A DNA stretch of 64,000 nt. Source: Acidobacteriota bacterium. GTDB lineage: Bacteria; Acidobacteriota; Polarisedimenticolia; JACPZX01. This document shows, piece after piece, positions 44,453 to 55,094 of this stretch. Numbering within the stretch: the first letter of the stretch is position 1; each line of letters begins with the position of its first letter. The notes under the pieces are model-generated. The model worked only from the letters and a program-made list of their open reading frames with translations. It did not search any database and had not been told where the DNA came from. The DNA lies in assembly GCA_016195325.1 (NCBI GenBank), contig JACPZX010000046.1, positions 29,116 through 93,115 of the forward strand. The letters are read 5' to 3'. Made by a program: the position numbers and the translations under genes.

Positions 44453-45222
44453 GGGTCACGGTCCTCGGGAGCGGTTCCGCAGGGAACGCCACGCTCGTCG
44501 AGGGTTCACGCGGCATGATCCTGATCGACCTGGGGCTGAGCGAGCGGGAGGCGTCGCGCCGGCTCCGCGCTCTCGGCGTCGAGCCCCGCGAGATCGCCGC
44601 CGTGCTCGTCTCGCACGAGCACGGGGACCACGTCTCCGGCGCCCCGCTCTTCTCGAGGAAGAACGGCGTCCCGGTCTTCACGACGCGGGACACCGCGGCC
44701 GCGGCGGGTCTCGGGGAATCGGTGGTCGCGGGGCTCGTCGTCATCGAGGCCGGCCGCGCCTTCGAGGTGGCCGGGCTGCGCGTGCACCCCTTCAGCGTGC
44801 CGCACGACGCGGTCGACAACGTCGGGTACGTGGTCGAGGAGGACGGGAGGCGCGTCGGGTACGCCACCGATCTCGGGTACCCGTCCGCCGTCGCGTCGGA
44901 GCGACTCCGCGGCTGCGACGTCCTGGTCGTCGAGGCGAACCACGACGTTACGATGCTCCGCTCGGGAGCGTACCCTGCGCACGTGAAGCAGCGCGTCATG
45001 GGACGGACCGGACACCTGTCGAACGACCAGGCAGCGGAGCTGCTCGCCGTCACGGTGACGCCCTCGACGCGGACGGTCTTCCTGGCGCACCTTTCGGAGA
45101 AGAACAACGACGGCCGGCTGGCTCTCGAGACGGGGCGCGCGGCACTCCGCGCGATCGGCCGCGACGCCGTCCACCTGGAGCTGACCTACCAGAAGCACCC
45201 GAGCCGTCCGGCCGAGGTGTGA
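44449..45222 (+). CDS. Metallo-beta-lactamase fold hydrolase (YycJ/WalJ-like)
   Basis: A 257-residue metallo-hydrolase. The HxHxDH metal site is His56-x-His58-x-Asp60-His61 (SHEHGDH), and the N-terminal [13 protein letters not shown] plus the later VVEANHD and GHLSN motifs match the YycJ/WalJ group, which is thought to act in DNA repair or replication-linked processes as a 5'-exonuclease-like enzyme. Start ATG 44449 overlaps dut by 4 bases; purB follows 19 bases downstream. Exact substrate unknown. Confidence 0.86.
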   Translation: MRVTVLGSGSAGNATLVEGSRGMILIDLGLSEREASRRLRALGVEPREIAAVLVSHEHGDHVSGAPLFSRKNGVPVFTTRDTAAAAGLGESVVAGLVVIEAGRAFEVAGLRVHPFSVPHDAVDNVGYVVEEDGRRVGYATDLGYPSAVASERLRGCDVLVVEANHDVTMLRSGAYPAHVKQRVMGRTGHLSNDQAAELLAVTVTPSTRTVFLAHLSEKNNDGRLALETGRAALRAIGRDAVHLELTYQKHPSRPAEV

Positions 45223-45241
45223 CGAGGCGAGGAGAGACGAC

Positions 45242-46534
45242 GTGATCTCACGCTACACGCTCCCCGAGATGGGCAGGATATGGGACGAGGAGAACAAGCT
45301 GCGGTCGTGGCTCCGGGTGGAGATCGCCGCGGCGGAGGCGATGGCCGAGGAGGGAATCGTCCCCCAGGAGGCCGTGGCCGCCATCAAGGAGAAGGGGGCG
45401 GTCGACCTCGCTCGCGTTCTCGCGATCGAAAAGACGACTCGGCACGACGTGATCGCGTTCGTCACCTCCGTCGCCGAGAAGGTCGGCCCCGAGGGGCGCT
45501 GGCTCCACTTCGGCATGACCTCGTCGGACTGCCTCGACACCGCGCTCGCGCTCCAGATGGTGGAGTCGGCGCAGCTGGTCCTGAGGGAGCTCCGGCGCCT
45601 CAAGGAGGCGGTGAAGCGGCGGGCGATCGAGCACAAGCGGACCCCCTGCATCGGCCGCACGCACGGCATCCACGCGGAGCCGATCACGTTCGGCCTGAAG
45701 CTCGCGTCGTGGCACGCGCAGATCGAGAGGGATGAGGCGAGGCTCGATGCCGCCCACGAGTCGATCCGCGCGGGGAAGATCTCGGGCGCCGTCGGCACCT
45801 TCGCGCACCTCGACCCGTCGATCGAGGAGAGGGTCTGCGCCTCCCTCGGCCTCGAGCCCGATCCCGCTTCGACCCAGATCATCCAGCGCGACCGCCACGC
45901 CGAATACCTCTACGCCCTGGCCTCGCTGGGGGCGTCGCTCGATCGGTTCGCGACGGAGATCCGCCACCTGCAGCGCACCGAGGTGCGCGAGGCCGAGGAG
46001 CCGTTCGCGGAGGGGCAGAAGGGCTCCTCGGCGATGCCGCACAAGCGCAACCCCGTGACCTGCGAGCAGGTCTCGGGCCTCTCGCGCCTGCTCCGGACGA
46101 ACCTGATCGCGGCGCTCGAGAACGTGCCGCTCTGGCACGAGCGCGACATCTCCCACTCGTCGGTGGAACGGGTCATCCTTCCCGACAGCAGCATCCTCGC
46201 CCACTACCTCGTGGTGAAGTTCACCGAGGTGGTCGAGGGGATGAAGGTCTTCCCGGACCGGATGCGCCAGAACCTCGAGGCGACGCACGGCGTCGTCTTC
46301 TCGCAGCCGCTGCTCCTCGCGCTCACGCGCACCGGCGGATCGCGCGAGGAGGCGTACGCCGCCGTGCAGAAGGCGGCGATGGCGTCGTGGCAGTCGGGCC
46401 GGCCGTTCCGCGAGATGGTTCTCGCCGACGCCGCGATCACCTCGCGCCTCTCCCGCGACGAGATCGAGAGGGCCTTCGATCTGAATCACCAGCTCCGGAA
46501 CGTCGACGCGATCTTCGAGAGGGTCTTCGCGTGA
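45242..46534 (+). CDS. purB: Adenylosuccinate lyase
   Basis: A 430-residue enzyme of the fumarase/aspartase superfamily that cleaves SAICAR and adenylosuccinate, serving both the eighth step of IMP synthesis and AMP formation. The signature loop is SSAMPHKRNP (about 260-270), with TSSDCLDTAL near 95-105 and the catalytic His region in HSSVERVILPDS. Start GTG 45242. It begins the purine cluster; the MscS gene overlaps its stop (GTGA). Confidence 0.97.
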   Translation: MISRYTLPEMGRIWDEENKLRSWLRVEIAAAEAMAEEGIVPQEAVAAIKEKGAVDLARVLAIEKTTRHDVIAFVTSVAEKVGPEGRWLHFGMTSSDCLDTALALQMVESAQLVLRELRRLKEAVKRRAIEHKRTPCIGRTHGIHAEPITFGLKLASWHAQIERDEARLDAAHESIRAGKISGAVGTFAHLDPSIEERVCASLGLEPDPASTQIIQRDRHAEYLYALASLGASLDRFATEIRHLQRTEVREAEEPFAEGQKGSSAMPHKRNPVTCEQVSGLSRLLRTNLIAALENVPLWHERDISHSSVERVILPDSSILAHYLVVKFTEVVEGMKVFPDRMRQNLEATHGVVFSQPLLLALTRTGGSREEAYAAVQKAAMASWQSGRPFREMVLADAAITSRLSRDEIERAFDLNHQLRNVDAIFERVFA

Positions 46535-47622
46535 GCGGATGGCTCCACGACGTGGCGGAGGACTTCCCGCACACGTGGCCCGCGCTCGCCTCGCTCCTCT
46601 TCGTCGCCGCGGGAGCGCTGTTCGGGAAGCTCCTGGGCTACCTCCTCTCGAGGTACGCGGAGAGCCTCGCCGCGCGGGTCGCGACGCCGCTCCCGCGGGA
46701 TCGGCGGCTCAGGATCCGGCGCTACAGCTTCGCGACTCTCCTCGCGTGGGGGACGCACGAGGCGTTCCATCTCCTGCTCCTCCCGGACCGCATCGAGCGC
46801 GCGCTGCTCGCGGTCTCCTTCGGCCTGGGGGTTCTCTTCGCCGCCCTTCTCGCCCGCCAGATCCTCGTCCTGTCGCTCTCCCTGTACGCGGCCGACGTGG
46901 CGACGCGGACGCACCAGCCCATCGACACCCAGTTCATACCGCTCGTGCGCAAGCTCGCGACCGTGTTCATCGTCGCGACGGCGGCCGTCATCACGCTCAA
47001 GGGCTACGGCTACGACATCTCCACGCTGGTCGTCTCCCTCGGCGTCGGCTCCCTCGCGATCGGCCTCGGGATGCAGCAGACCGTGGCCAACATGATCGCC
47101 GGGTTCACCATCATGCTCGATCGCCCCTTCCGGATAGGGGATCGGGTGCAGCTCAGCACCGGCGAGGTCGGCGACGTCCTCGAGATCGGCCTGCGGTCGA
47201 CGCGCGTCCTCGCGCTCGACCATTCGACCGTGATCATCCCGAACTCGCAGATGGCGAACGAGCGGATCGTGAACCACTCGTATCCCGACGTCAGCTTCCG
47301 GCCGATCCTGAGGTTCGGTGTCGCCTACGGGAGCGACCCGCCGAAGGTGAAGCGCGTCCTCGCCGAGGTGCTGGAGTCGGTGGCGCTCGTCGAGCGCAAG
47401 CCGCCGCCGAGCATCGCGTTCACGGGGTTCGGCGAGTCGTCGATGGCCGTCGCCGTGAGGTTCACGGTGGCGAGCTACAGGAACGACGGACAGGCCGTCG
47501 ACGAGGTCGTCAGCGGCATCGCCCGCCGCTTCGAGGAGGAGGGGATCGTCATCCCGGCCGCGGTCCACATCGTCGCGCCGGCGGGGGGAGCCGGCGGGGG
47601 CGACCGGCCGGCGCGAAGCTGA
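46531..47622 (+). CDS. MscS-type mechanosensitive ion channel
   Basis: A 363-residue small-conductance channel protein. About four to five membrane spans; the pore helix region is VSLGVGSLAIGLGMQQTVANMIAGF (about 170-195) with glycine/alanine packing, followed by the beta domain VGDVLEIGLRSTRV and IPNSQM, and a C-terminal alpha/beta vestibule (about 265-350). It opens on membrane tension to release solutes after osmotic downshift. Its place between purB and purS, with a GTGA overlap to purB, looks like a passenger gene in the purine operon. Confidence 0.9.
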   Translation: MSGWLHDVAEDFPHTWPALASLLFVAAGALFGKLLGYLLSRYAESLAARVATPLPRDRRLRIRRYSFATLLAWGTHEAFHLLLLPDRIERALLAVSFGLGVLFAALLARQILVLSLSLYAADVATRTHQPIDTQFIPLVRKLATVFIVATAAVITLKGYGYDISTLVVSLGVGSLAIGLGMQQTVANMIAGFTIMLDRPFRIGDRVQLSTGEVGDVLEIGLRSTRVLALDHSTVIIPNSQMANERIVNHSYPDVSFRPILRFGVAYGSDPPKVKRVLAEVLESVALVERKPPPSIAFTGFGESSMAVAVRFTVASYRNDGQAVDEVVSGIARRFEEEGIVIPAAVHIVAPAGGAGGGDRPARS

Positions 47623-47682
47623 TCCAGGGGCCCCGCGGCGCGCGCGCGGGAAGAGCGGGAAAAGGATGATGCGAGGGAGACG

Positions 47683-47931
47683 ATGCTGAGAGCGCGGGTC
47701 ATCGTGATGCTGAAGTCGGGGGTTCTCGACCCGCAGGGGCGGGCCGTGCAGGGCGGATTGCACTCGATGGGATACGACGAGGTCCTCGACGTGCGCGTCG
47801 GGAAGGAGATCCTCCTGACGCTCGGCGACATTCCGGAAGCGCTCGCGAAAGAGCGCGTGAAGGAGATGTGCGAGAAGCTTCTCGCGAACCCGGTCATCGA
47901 GGAGTACAAGTTCACGATCGAGCGGGGGTAG
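47683..47931 (+). CDS. purS: Phosphoribosylformylglycinamidine synthase subunit PurS
   Basis: An 82-residue small subunit that joins PurQ and PurL in the fourth step of purine synthesis (FGAR to FGAM). The family pattern ARVIVMLKSGVLDPQGRAV ... LHSMGYDEVLDVRVGK spans the N-terminal half. Present together with PurQ and the small PurL, which need it. Length is typical. Confidence 0.95.
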   Translation: MLRARVIVMLKSGVLDPQGRAVQGGLHSMGYDEVLDVRVGKEILLTLGDIPEALAKERVKEMCEKLLANPVIEEYKFTIERG

Positions 47932-47939
47932 GGTCCGGC

Positions 47940-48860
47940 ATGATCCGCCCCGCCGACCTCGAGCTTCTCGCGTGCCCCGACTGCGCCGGGGAGGGTCTCG
48001 CTCCGCGGGACGCCAGGGTCGAGGGAGGCGCGGTGGTGAGCGGCGCCCTCGAGTGCGCGAAGTGCCGGAGCGCGTTCCCGATCGAGAGCGGCATCCCCTG
48101 GCTGCTGCCCGCCGCGCTGATCGGCGGACGGCGGCACGGGTTCGAGGGGTTTCCCGAGGAGTGGCGACGGTGGGGCGAAGGGCTCGAGGGATTTCGCGGG
48201 TGGCGCGCGCGGAAAGCGGGAGACGGCGACGGCGCGGCGAGCCGCTCGGAGGTGAGGGTGGCCGAGATGCGCCGCGACGCCTTCGCGGCCTGGTGCGGCG
48301 GCGTCCGCGGGCGCGCGCTCGAGGCCGCCTGCGGCGACGGGCGGCTCCGGGGGGCGCGGGGGTTTCGCTCCCGCGAGTACTGGGGGATCGACCCGATGCC
48401 GATCGAGGGGACCGGCTATGATTTCCCCTTCGTCGCGGGGGTCGGCGAGCGCCTCCCGTTCCGGTCGGGGTCGTTCGAGGCGGTGCTGGTGAAGGACTCG
48501 CTGCACCACTTCCAGGATCCGGGCGGCTTCTTCGACGAGGCGCGGCGGGTGACCTCCTCCGGCGGATCTCTTCTCGTCTGCCAGGGGATCGAGGGGGGCC
48601 CCGCGGCCCCGGGCGCCGGCGAGAGGGCCGCGCTCCTCCTGAGGCGGGCGAGGACCGCCCTCAGGCTGGCGCTCGGCGGAGAGTTCGCGGAGCTGAAGGC
48701 CCGGGCCATGAAGTCCGGCGGGCCCGGGGAGGCGGAGAACGTCGGTCACTACCTCTGGCGGATCAGGCGCGAGGATCTCGAGCTGGAGGTCTCGCGGCGC
48801 TACGAGATCGTCGACTCGCGCATGGACGGGAACGTCGTGTACCTGAGAGCGCGGACCTGA
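47940..48860 (+). CDS. SAM-dependent methyltransferase with N-terminal zinc ribbon
   Basis: A 306-residue protein starting at ATG 47940. An N-terminal Trm112-like zinc ribbon uses CxxC pairs (Cys12/Cys15 and a CAKC pair near residue 40). A class I methyltransferase fold follows (about 120-230): [15 protein letters not shown] is motif I and the [24 protein letters not shown] block is typical of methyltransferase 11 proteins. Target unknown. Inserted between purS and purQ, 8 bases after purS, so it is expressed with them, though it has no known role in purine synthesis. Confidence 0.85.
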   Translation: MIRPADLELLACPDCAGEGLAPRDARVEGGAVVSGALECAKCRSAFPIESGIPWLLPAALIGGRRHGFEGFPEEWRRWGEGLEGFRGWRARKAGDGDGAASRSEVRVAEMRRDAFAAWCGGVRGRALEAACGDGRLRGARGFRSREYWGIDPMPIEGTGYDFPFVAGVGERLPFRSGSFEAVLVKDSLHHFQDPGGFFDEARRVTSSGGSLLVCQGIEGGPAAPGAGERAALLLRRARTALRLALGGEFAELKARAMKSGGPGEAENVGHYLWRIRREDLELEVSRRYEIVDSRMDGNVVYLRART

Positions 48861-48874
48861 GTGGAGAGACGAGC

Positions 48875-49630
48875 ATGGCGGAGCCTTTGAGCAGGATCCA
48901 TGGGAGCGGCGGCCCCCGATTCGGCGTCGTGGTCTTCCCCGGGTCCAACAGCGATCGAGACGCGTTTCACGTCCTGAAGGACGTCCTCTCCCAGGACACG
49001 GTGTGGCTGTGGCACAAGGACGTGGACCTCAAGGGGTGCGACGTCGTCGTGCTCCCGGGCGGCTTCGCGCACGGCGACTACCTGCGGTGCGGCGCCATCG
49101 CTCGATTCTCCCCGATCATGACCGAGGTCGCCTCGCACGCGAAGCGGGGCGGCTACGTCCTCGGGATCTGCAACGGCTTCCAGGTGCTCGTCGAGGCGGG
49201 GCTCCTTCCCGGGGCGCTCATCCGCAACACGGAGCTGAGGTTCATCAGCCGCAACGTCCACGCGCGGGTCGAGCGGGAGGGGACGGCCTTCAGCTCCGGC
49301 CTCCCGAAGGGCGCGGTCCTGACGATGCCCATCTCCCACGGCGAGGGGAACTACGTCGCGGACCCCGGGACGCTCGAGAGGCTCGAGGGGGAGGGGCGGG
49401 TGCTCTTCCGCTACACGTCCCCCGAGGGACGGCTCGACCCGGCCTTCAACTTCAACGGCTCGATGAACGCGATCGCCGGGATCCTCAACGAGAGGGGGAA
49501 CGTCATGGGACTCATGCCGCACCCCGAGCGCATGGCCGAGAAGATCCTCGGCGGCGACGACGGACTCGCCATCTTCACGTCGCTCGTCGCCTCCGCGGGC
49601 CTCGCCGCGGCGCCGGGAGGCCGCCGATGA
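48875..49630 (+). CDS. purQ: Phosphoribosylformylglycinamidine synthase subunit PurQ (glutaminase)
   Basis: A 251-residue class I glutamine amidotransferase that releases ammonia from glutamine for PurL. Nucleophile Cys99 in [24 protein letters not shown] (about 60-75) and the C-terminal MPHPER with catalytic His/Glu. The first 15 residues ([15 protein letters not shown]) are a short extra leader; the family core starts at [10 protein letters not shown]. Start ATG 48875. Overlaps purL by 4 bases. Confidence 0.96.
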   Translation: MAEPLSRIHGSGGPRFGVVVFPGSNSDRDAFHVLKDVLSQDTVWLWHKDVDLKGCDVVVLPGGFAHGDYLRCGAIARFSPIMTEVASHAKRGGYVLGICNGFQVLVEAGLLPGALIRNTELRFISRNVHARVEREGTAFSSGLPKGAVLTMPISHGEGNYVADPGTLERLEGEGRVLFRYTSPEGRLDPAFNFNGSMNAIAGILNERGNVMGLMPHPERMAEKILGGDDGLAIFTSLVASAGLAAAPGGRR

Positions 49631-51897
49631 GCACCGCCGCCCGGCGCGAGCCCGAGATCACGGCGGCCCTCGTCGCCGAGCACGGCCTCAAGGACGACGA
49701 GTACCGGCTCTGCCGCGAGATCCTGGGGCGCGTTCCGACGTACACCGAGCTCGGCATCTTCTCGGCGATGTGGTCGGAGCACTGCTCGTACAAGTCCAGC
49801 AAGATTCATCTCAAGAAGCTCCCGACGACCGGGCCGCGCGTCGTGCACGGCCCCGGTGAGAACGCGGGGGTCGTGGACGTGGGGGACGGCCTCGTGGCCG
49901 TCTTCAAGATGGAATCGCACAACCACCCGTCGTTCATCGAGCCGTTCCAGGGGGCGGCGACGGGCGTCGGCGGGATCCTGCGCGACGTCTTCACGATGGG
50001 GGCGCGCCCGATCGCGGCGATGAACTCGCTGCGGTTCGGCGCCGCCGACCATCCCCGCACGCGGTACCTCGTGTCGGGGGTCGTCTCCGGCATCGGCTCG
50101 TACGGGAACTCCTTCGGCGTCCCGACCGTGGGCGGGGAGACCTCGTTCCACCCGTGCTACGACGGGAACATCCTCGTCAACGCCTTCGCCCTCGGGATCG
50201 CGCGCCGCGATCGGATCTTCCTCGGCACCGCCGCGGGCCCCGGCAACTCGGTAATCTACGTCGGCAGCCGGACCGGCCGCGACGGCATTCACGGCGCCAC
50301 GATGGCGAGCGACACCTTCGAGTCCGAGAAGGAGGCGCGCCGCCCCACGGTGCAGGTCGGCGATCCCTTCATGGAGAAGCTCCTCCTCGAGGCGTGCCTC
50401 GAGCTGATGCAGGGGGACGCGCTCATCGGCATCCAGGATCTCGGCGCGGCGGGGCTCACCTGCTCGACGCTCGAGATGGCCTCACGTGCCGGCACGGGAG
50501 TGGCCATCGAGATCTCGAACGTCCCCCGGCGCGAGGAGGGGATGACGCCGTACGAGGTCATGCTCAGCGAGTCCCAGGAGCGGATGCTGATGTGCGTGAA
50601 GCGCGGCCGCGAGGAGGAGGCGCTGCGCGTCTTCCGGAAGTGGGACCTCGATGCCGAGGTGATAGGCTCGGTGACCGGGGACGGCTTCGCCCGGATCGCC
50701 GAGGCCGGGAGGCCGGTCGCCGCGGTCCCCGCCGCGCCGCTGTCGGATCGCGCCCCGGTCTACGAGCGCCCGACCGCCGATCCCACCCCCGACGCCCGCC
50801 ACCGCTTCCGCCTCGACGGCGTCCCCGTCCCGCAGGATCCGGGGGCGATTCTCGCGCAGCTCCTCGCGTCGCCGAACCTGTGCTCGAAGGAGTGGGTCTA
50901 CCGCCAATACGATCACACCGTCGGCGCCGCGAGCGTCGTCGTCCCCGGCTCGGACGCGGCGGTGATGCGCCTCATCGGGACCTCCCGCGCCCTCGCGCTC
51001 TCGGCCGACTGCAACAGCCGCTGGGTCTGGCTCGACCCGGGGCTCGGCGCCGCCCACGCCGTCGCGGAGTGCGCTCGCAACGTGGCCTGCTCGGGGGCGA
51101 TGCCCCTCGCGCTGACCGACTGCCTGAACTTCGGCTCCCCCGAGAACCCCGTCATCATGGGCCAGTTCCAGCAGGCGGTCGAAGGGATCGCGCGCGCGTG
51201 CCGCGCCCTCGACGTGCCGGTCGTCTCCGGCAACGTCTCCTTCTACAACGAGACCGACGGCCGGCCGATCTTCCCGACGCCGACGGTGGCGGTGGTGGGG
51301 CAGCTCGAGGACGCCCGCCGCGCGACGACGCAGTGGTTCAAGCGGGAAGGGGATGTCGTGATCCTCCTCGGCCACACCTTCGAGGAGATCGCGGGGACCG
51401 AGTACCTCGCGGTCGTCCACGGGCGCGAGGAGGGGAGCCCTCCGGCCCTCGACCTCGCCGCCGAGGGGGCGCTGCACCGATTCCTGGTCGAGGCGGCGTC
51501 GCTCGGCCTGCTGAGATCGGCGCACGACGCCTCAGACGGCGGCCTGGCCGTCGCCCTCGCCGAGTGCTGCTTCAGCGGCCCCGGGCTTCTCGGGGCCGAC
51601 GTGACGCTCGGCGGGGCATCCGTTCCGGGGAAGCACGAGCTGCGCGTCGACGCGCTCCTGTTCGGCGAGTCGGCGTCGCGCGCCCTCGTGAGCGCGGCCC
51701 CCCCGGATCTCCGGTCTCTCGAGTACCTCGCGCTGTCCCACAAGGTCCCGTTCGCCGTCGTCGGCTCCGTCCGGGGGGAAGGGGCGGGCGCGGCCCTGAA
51801 GATCGGCTCGGCCGCGGGGAAGCTCGTGGACGCCCGCGTGGCAGACCTGAGGTCGGTGTGGGAGAATGGCTTTTCGCGGCTGATGTCGAAGCGCTGA
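49627..51897 (+). CDS. purL: Phosphoribosylformylglycinamidine synthase subunit PurL (small type)
   Basis: A 756-residue PurL of the short, B. subtilis type that works with PurS and PurQ. It converts FGAR to FGAM using ATP and ammonia. Two repeated PurM-like halves are clear: [32 protein letters not shown] (about 97-130) and the C-terminal [19 protein letters not shown] (about 620-640). ATG 49627 overlaps the purQ stop (ATGA). Confidence 0.97.
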   Translation: MSTAARREPEITAALVAEHGLKDDEYRLCREILGRVPTYTELGIFSAMWSEHCSYKSSKIHLKKLPTTGPRVVHGPGENAGVVDVGDGLVAVFKMESHNHPSFIEPFQGAATGVGGILRDVFTMGARPIAAMNSLRFGAADHPRTRYLVSGVVSGIGSYGNSFGVPTVGGETSFHPCYDGNILVNAFALGIARRDRIFLGTAAGPGNSVIYVGSRTGRDGIHGATMASDTFESEKEARRPTVQVGDPFMEKLLLEACLELMQGDALIGIQDLGAAGLTCSTLEMASRAGTGVAIEISNVPRREEGMTPYEVMLSESQERMLMCVKRGREEEALRVFRKWDLDAEVIGSVTGDGFARIAEAGRPVAAVPAAPLSDRAPVYERPTADPTPDARHRFRLDGVPVPQDPGAILAQLLASPNLCSKEWVYRQYDHTVGAASVVVPGSDAAVMRLIGTSRALALSADCNSRWVWLDPGLGAAHAVAECARNVACSGAMPLALTDCLNFGSPENPVIMGQFQQAVEGIARACRALDVPVVSGNVSFYNETDGRPIFPTPTVAVVGQLEDARRATTQWFKREGDVVILLGHTFEEIAGTEYLAVVHGREEGSPPALDLAAEGALHRFLVEAASLGLLRSAHDASDGGLAVALAECCFSGPGLLGADVTLGGASVPGKHELRVDALLFGESASRALVSAAPPDLRSLEYLALSHKVPFAVVGSVRGEGAGAALKIGSAAGKLVDARVADLRSVWENGFSRLMSKR

Positions 51898-51918
51898 CCC
51901 CGGGGAGCCAGGAAAGCG

Positions 51919-53331
51919 ATGGACGACAAGTTCCACGACGAGTGCGGCGTCTTCGGCGTCTTCGGGCACGACGAGGCGGCGAAGATGACGTACCTCGGCC
52001 TCCACGGCCTCCAGCACCGGGGCCAGGAGTCGGCCGGCATCGTCAGCTCGCACGACGGGAGGCTGCACCGCAAGGTCGGCATGGGCGAGGTCCCGGACGT
52101 CTTCGACGAGGCGGCGCTCGCGACGCTCCCCGGCCGATCCGCCGCGGGGCACGTCCGCTATTCGACGGCGGGCTCCTCGGCGCTCCTCAACGCGCAGCCG
52201 ATGGTGGTGACGAGCCACGGGCGCCAGATCGCGCTGTGCCACAACGGGAACCTCGTCAACGCCGAGGAGATCAAGGCCGAGCTCGACGGCGAGGGGGCGA
52301 TCTTCACGTCCACGTCCGACACGGAGGTGATCCTGCACCTCGTCGCGAAGAGCCGCGAGCGCGCGATCGAGGGGGCGCTGACCGAGGCGCTCGCGCGGGT
52401 GAAGGGGGCGTACTCGCTCGCCTTCCTGACCGAGGATCGCCTGATAGGCGTCCGCGACCCGATGGGATTCCGGCCGCTGTCCATCGGGCGCATCGACGGC
52501 GCCCACGTGCTGACGTCCGAATCCTGCGCCCTCGATCTCGTCGGCGCGGAGTTCGTCCGCGACGTCGAGCCGGGGGAAATCGTGAGCCTCGGCGCCGACG
52601 GCATCCGGTCGATCAAGCCCTTCCCCGAGCAGCCGCGGAACTCGTGCGTCTTCGAGTACGTGTACTTCGCCCGCCCCGACTCGTGGCTGTGGGGGCGCAA
52701 CGTGAGCCGCGTCCGCAAGCGGCTCGGCATGGAGCTCGCGCGCGAGGCGCCGGCGGCCGCCGACATCGTCGTCCCGATCCCCGACTCGGGGGTCTACGCG
52801 GCCCTCGGCTACGCGGAGGAGGCGAAGATCCCCCTCGACTGGGGGTTCGTGAGGAGCCACTACGTCGGGCGCACCTTCATCGAGCCGGCGCAATCGATCC
52901 GGCACTTCGGCGTGAAGCTCAAGCTGAACGCCGTGCGCGAGGTCCTGACCGGCAAGCGCATCGTCCTCATCGACGACTCGATCGTGCGCGGGACCACCTC
53001 GAGGAAAATAGTCGCGATGGTGAGGGAGTCGGGGGCGCGCGAGGTGCACGTGCGCATCTCCTGCCCGCCCACGGTGGGGCCGTGCCACTACGGCGTGGAC
53101 ACGCCGCGCCGCTCGGAGCTGATCGCCGCGTCGCACTCGGTGGAGGAGATCCGCCGGCACCTCGGCGCCGATTCCCTCGCGTACCTGAGCCACGACGGGA
53201 TGATGCGGGCGGTCGAGCCGGACGGCGGGTTCTGCAGCGCCTGCTACACCAACAAGTACCCCGTTCCGTTTCCCCGGCAAGAGGCCGACCAGCTCCTGCT
53301 CCTCCAGCCTCTCGCCGACCGAAAGGACTAG
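51919..53331 (+). CDS. purF: Amidophosphoribosyltransferase
   Basis: A 470-residue enzyme that makes phosphoribosylamine from PRPP and glutamine, the first committed step of purine synthesis. After a short propeptide the glutaminase nucleophile is Cys9 (DECGVFG). The PRPP loop is VLIDDSIVRGTTSR. Cys243, Cys389, Cys439 and Cys442 match the four [4Fe-4S] ligands of the B. subtilis-type enzyme. Start ATG 51919. It ends convergently with the next gene (4-base overlap). Confidence 0.97.
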   Translation: MDDKFHDECGVFGVFGHDEAAKMTYLGLHGLQHRGQESAGIVSSHDGRLHRKVGMGEVPDVFDEAALATLPGRSAAGHVRYSTAGSSALLNAQPMVVTSHGRQIALCHNGNLVNAEEIKAELDGEGAIFTSTSDTEVILHLVAKSRERAIEGALTEALARVKGAYSLAFLTEDRLIGVRDPMGFRPLSIGRIDGAHVLTSESCALDLVGAEFVRDVEPGEIVSLGADGIRSIKPFPEQPRNSCVFEYVYFARPDSWLWGRNVSRVRKRLGMELAREAPAAADIVVPIPDSGVYAALGYAEEAKIPLDWGFVRSHYVGRTFIEPAQSIRHFGVKLKLNAVREVLTGKRIVLIDDSIVRGTTSRKIVAMVRESGAREVHVRISCPPTVGPCHYGVDTPRRSELIAASHSVEEIRRHLGADSLAYLSHDGMMRAVEPDGGFCSACYTNKYPVPFPRQEADQLLLLQPLADRKD

Positions 53332-55094
53332 GAAGAGGCCCGCGGGCACGTGAACCGGTAGATCCTCACGGGCGCCCGCTCGAAGACGCTCTCGAAGCAC
53401 TCGCTCGGCATCGAGGGGCCGTCCCCCATCTTCCGCTCGTACTTCCCGACGTAGACGAAATTCACGCCGAGCTGCGCGGCGAGCTGCGCGGCGCGTCGCG
53501 CGTCGGCCGTGCGGTACATCTCCTCCACGTCGCGCTCGCGCTGCTTCGCGTCGGCGTGGAAGTCGAGCTCGTGCCGCGTCCAGCCGAGGACGAGCCGGCG
53601 CCCGGCGAGCCCCTCCATCGCGTACCCCGACGGGCTGTTGGGGAAGATCGAGACGAGATCGTCGGGCCCCGAGTTCTCCGTCATCCACGCCACGGCGGCC
53701 AGCTCCTCGTCGGAGAAGGTGTGCTCGTACCGGAGCGACTGGCGCACCTGGAGCGCGAAGGCGATTCCGACGATCGAGAAGACCCCCGCGGCGAGCGCGA
53801 CTCCGGCGCGCGGCCGGCGCGCGAGAAGCGACGCCATCGCGAGCCCCGACGTGAAGGCGAGGCTCACGAACAGGAGATCGTGGAACCAGTGGGGGTTCGG
53901 CGTCTCGATCACGAGCTCCATGCCGAAGATCGCGAGCGCCATGAAGGGAAGAGGCCCGGTGACGTCGCGCCGGACCACCATCCCCGCGATTCCCAGGAGC
54001 AGGACCGGCGCGCCCCAGAGGAGCAGCGTGCCGAGATTGTCGGCGATCTCCCCGGGTCCGTGCGCCACGCCGAGGACCCTCGGAGGCATCGTCGTCCCGT
54101 AGTAGGGGAGCTTGTAGAGAACGAAGAAGGGGAGCGGCGTGAGGAGGTAGACGAGGCGGCCCCAGCGGCGCTCTCCCTTCAGCCAGAGCCACGCCATCCA
54201 CGAGCAGAATCCGACCATGAAGACGCCGAACGAGATCGGGTGGAAGAAGGCGAGCGCGACGCACATCGCGATCGAGGCCGCGAGGTCGCTCCCGCGCCCG
54301 GATTTCCTGTGCCGCTCCAGCCAGTACCAGGCGGCCACCGCCACGACGACCGGCGGGAGGTTGTACCACCCGATGAGGAGGAGGCTTCCGCTCGGCATGT
54401 GCCACCACGAGAGAGATGCCCCGGAGAGGCTCCCTGAGAGAAGCGAGCGGACGAGCCACGTCACCTCGCCGCTCGTCGCGAAGAAGAGGCACGCGATCCC
54501 CCCCGCCGCCGCCGAGCCGAGCGCGTCGGCGCCGACCAGGTAGACGAGGCCGAGGAATGTGAGGGCCACCCAGGCGCTCACCATCCGCTGCATCACGACG
54601 ACGGGGACGCCCGTGACGAGATCCACCAGCGCGAACTGGAAGTGGTAGATCCAGTTGTGGATGAGGAGGGCGCCACCGTTGTCCGGGTCGAGAGGCGGGG
54701 TGCGCTCGAGAATCTGCGTGTGGATCCCCCGGAAAAACGTGAGGTCGGGGAGGCCGACCCATCGAATCGTCCGGGCGTCCGGGTAGATCGCGAGCGAGAG
54801 CCCGATCTGGAGCGCCAGCTCGAGGCCGAGAATCAGGAGGAGCGGCCGGAAGTCGAGCTTCGCCTGCCCCTCGCCCGGCTCGCGCGGGCCGCCGCGGAGC
54901 GCAGCGATCACCGTCACCGCCGCGGCGAGGGCGACGGAGAGGGCGTGGGAGGGGCGGCCCAGGAGGAGCGAAGGGGGGATGATCGCGGCGGGGATCACGC
55001 ACAGCGAGAGGACGCTCCCCAGGATCAGCGCCCGCGGGATCGACGCGACCCCCAGGCGATGGCGGCACAGGGCGACGCCCGGGAGGAAGCACAT
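53328..55094 (-). CDS. Large polytopic membrane protein, GT-C glycosyltransferase-like
   Basis: A protein of about 588 residues with roughly 11-13 membrane segments and a soluble C-terminal domain of about 130 residues. A loop after an early span contains PDLTFFRGIHTQILERTPPLDPDNGG, in a position where GT-C glycosyltransferases carry acidic catalytic residues; this supports an envelope glycosyltransferase using a lipid-linked donor, but no family was confirmed. The ATG at 55094 is used, yet the frame stays open upstream for more than 100 bases and encodes a plausible membrane segment without a standard start. Convergent with purF. Confidence 0.65.
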   Translation of the reverse strand: MCFLPGVALCRHRLGVASIPRALILGSVLSLCVIPAAIIPPSLLLGRPSHALSVALAAAVTVIAALRGGPREPGEGQAKLDFRPLLLILGLELALQIGLSLAIYPDARTIRWVGLPDLTFFRGIHTQILERTPPLDPDNGGALLIHNWIYHFQFALVDLVTGVPVVVMQRMVSAWVALTFLGLVYLVGADALGSAAAGGIACLFFATSGEVTWLVRSLLSGSLSGASLSWWHMPSGSLLLIGWYNLPPVVVAVAAWYWLERHRKSGRGSDLAASIAMCVALAFFHPISFGVFMVGFCSWMAWLWLKGERRWGRLVYLLTPLPFFVLYKLPYYGTTMPPRVLGVAHGPGEIADNLGTLLLWGAPVLLLGIAGMVVRRDVTGPLPFMALAIFGMELVIETPNPHWFHDLLFVSLAFTSGLAMASLLARRPRAGVALAAGVFSIVGIAFALQVRQSLRYEHTFSDEELAAVAWMTENSGPDDLVSIFPNSPSGYAMEGLAGRRLVLGWTRHELDFHADAKQRERDVEEMYRTADARRAAQLAAQLGVNFVYVGKYERKMGDGPSMPSECFESVFERAPVRIYRFTCPRASS

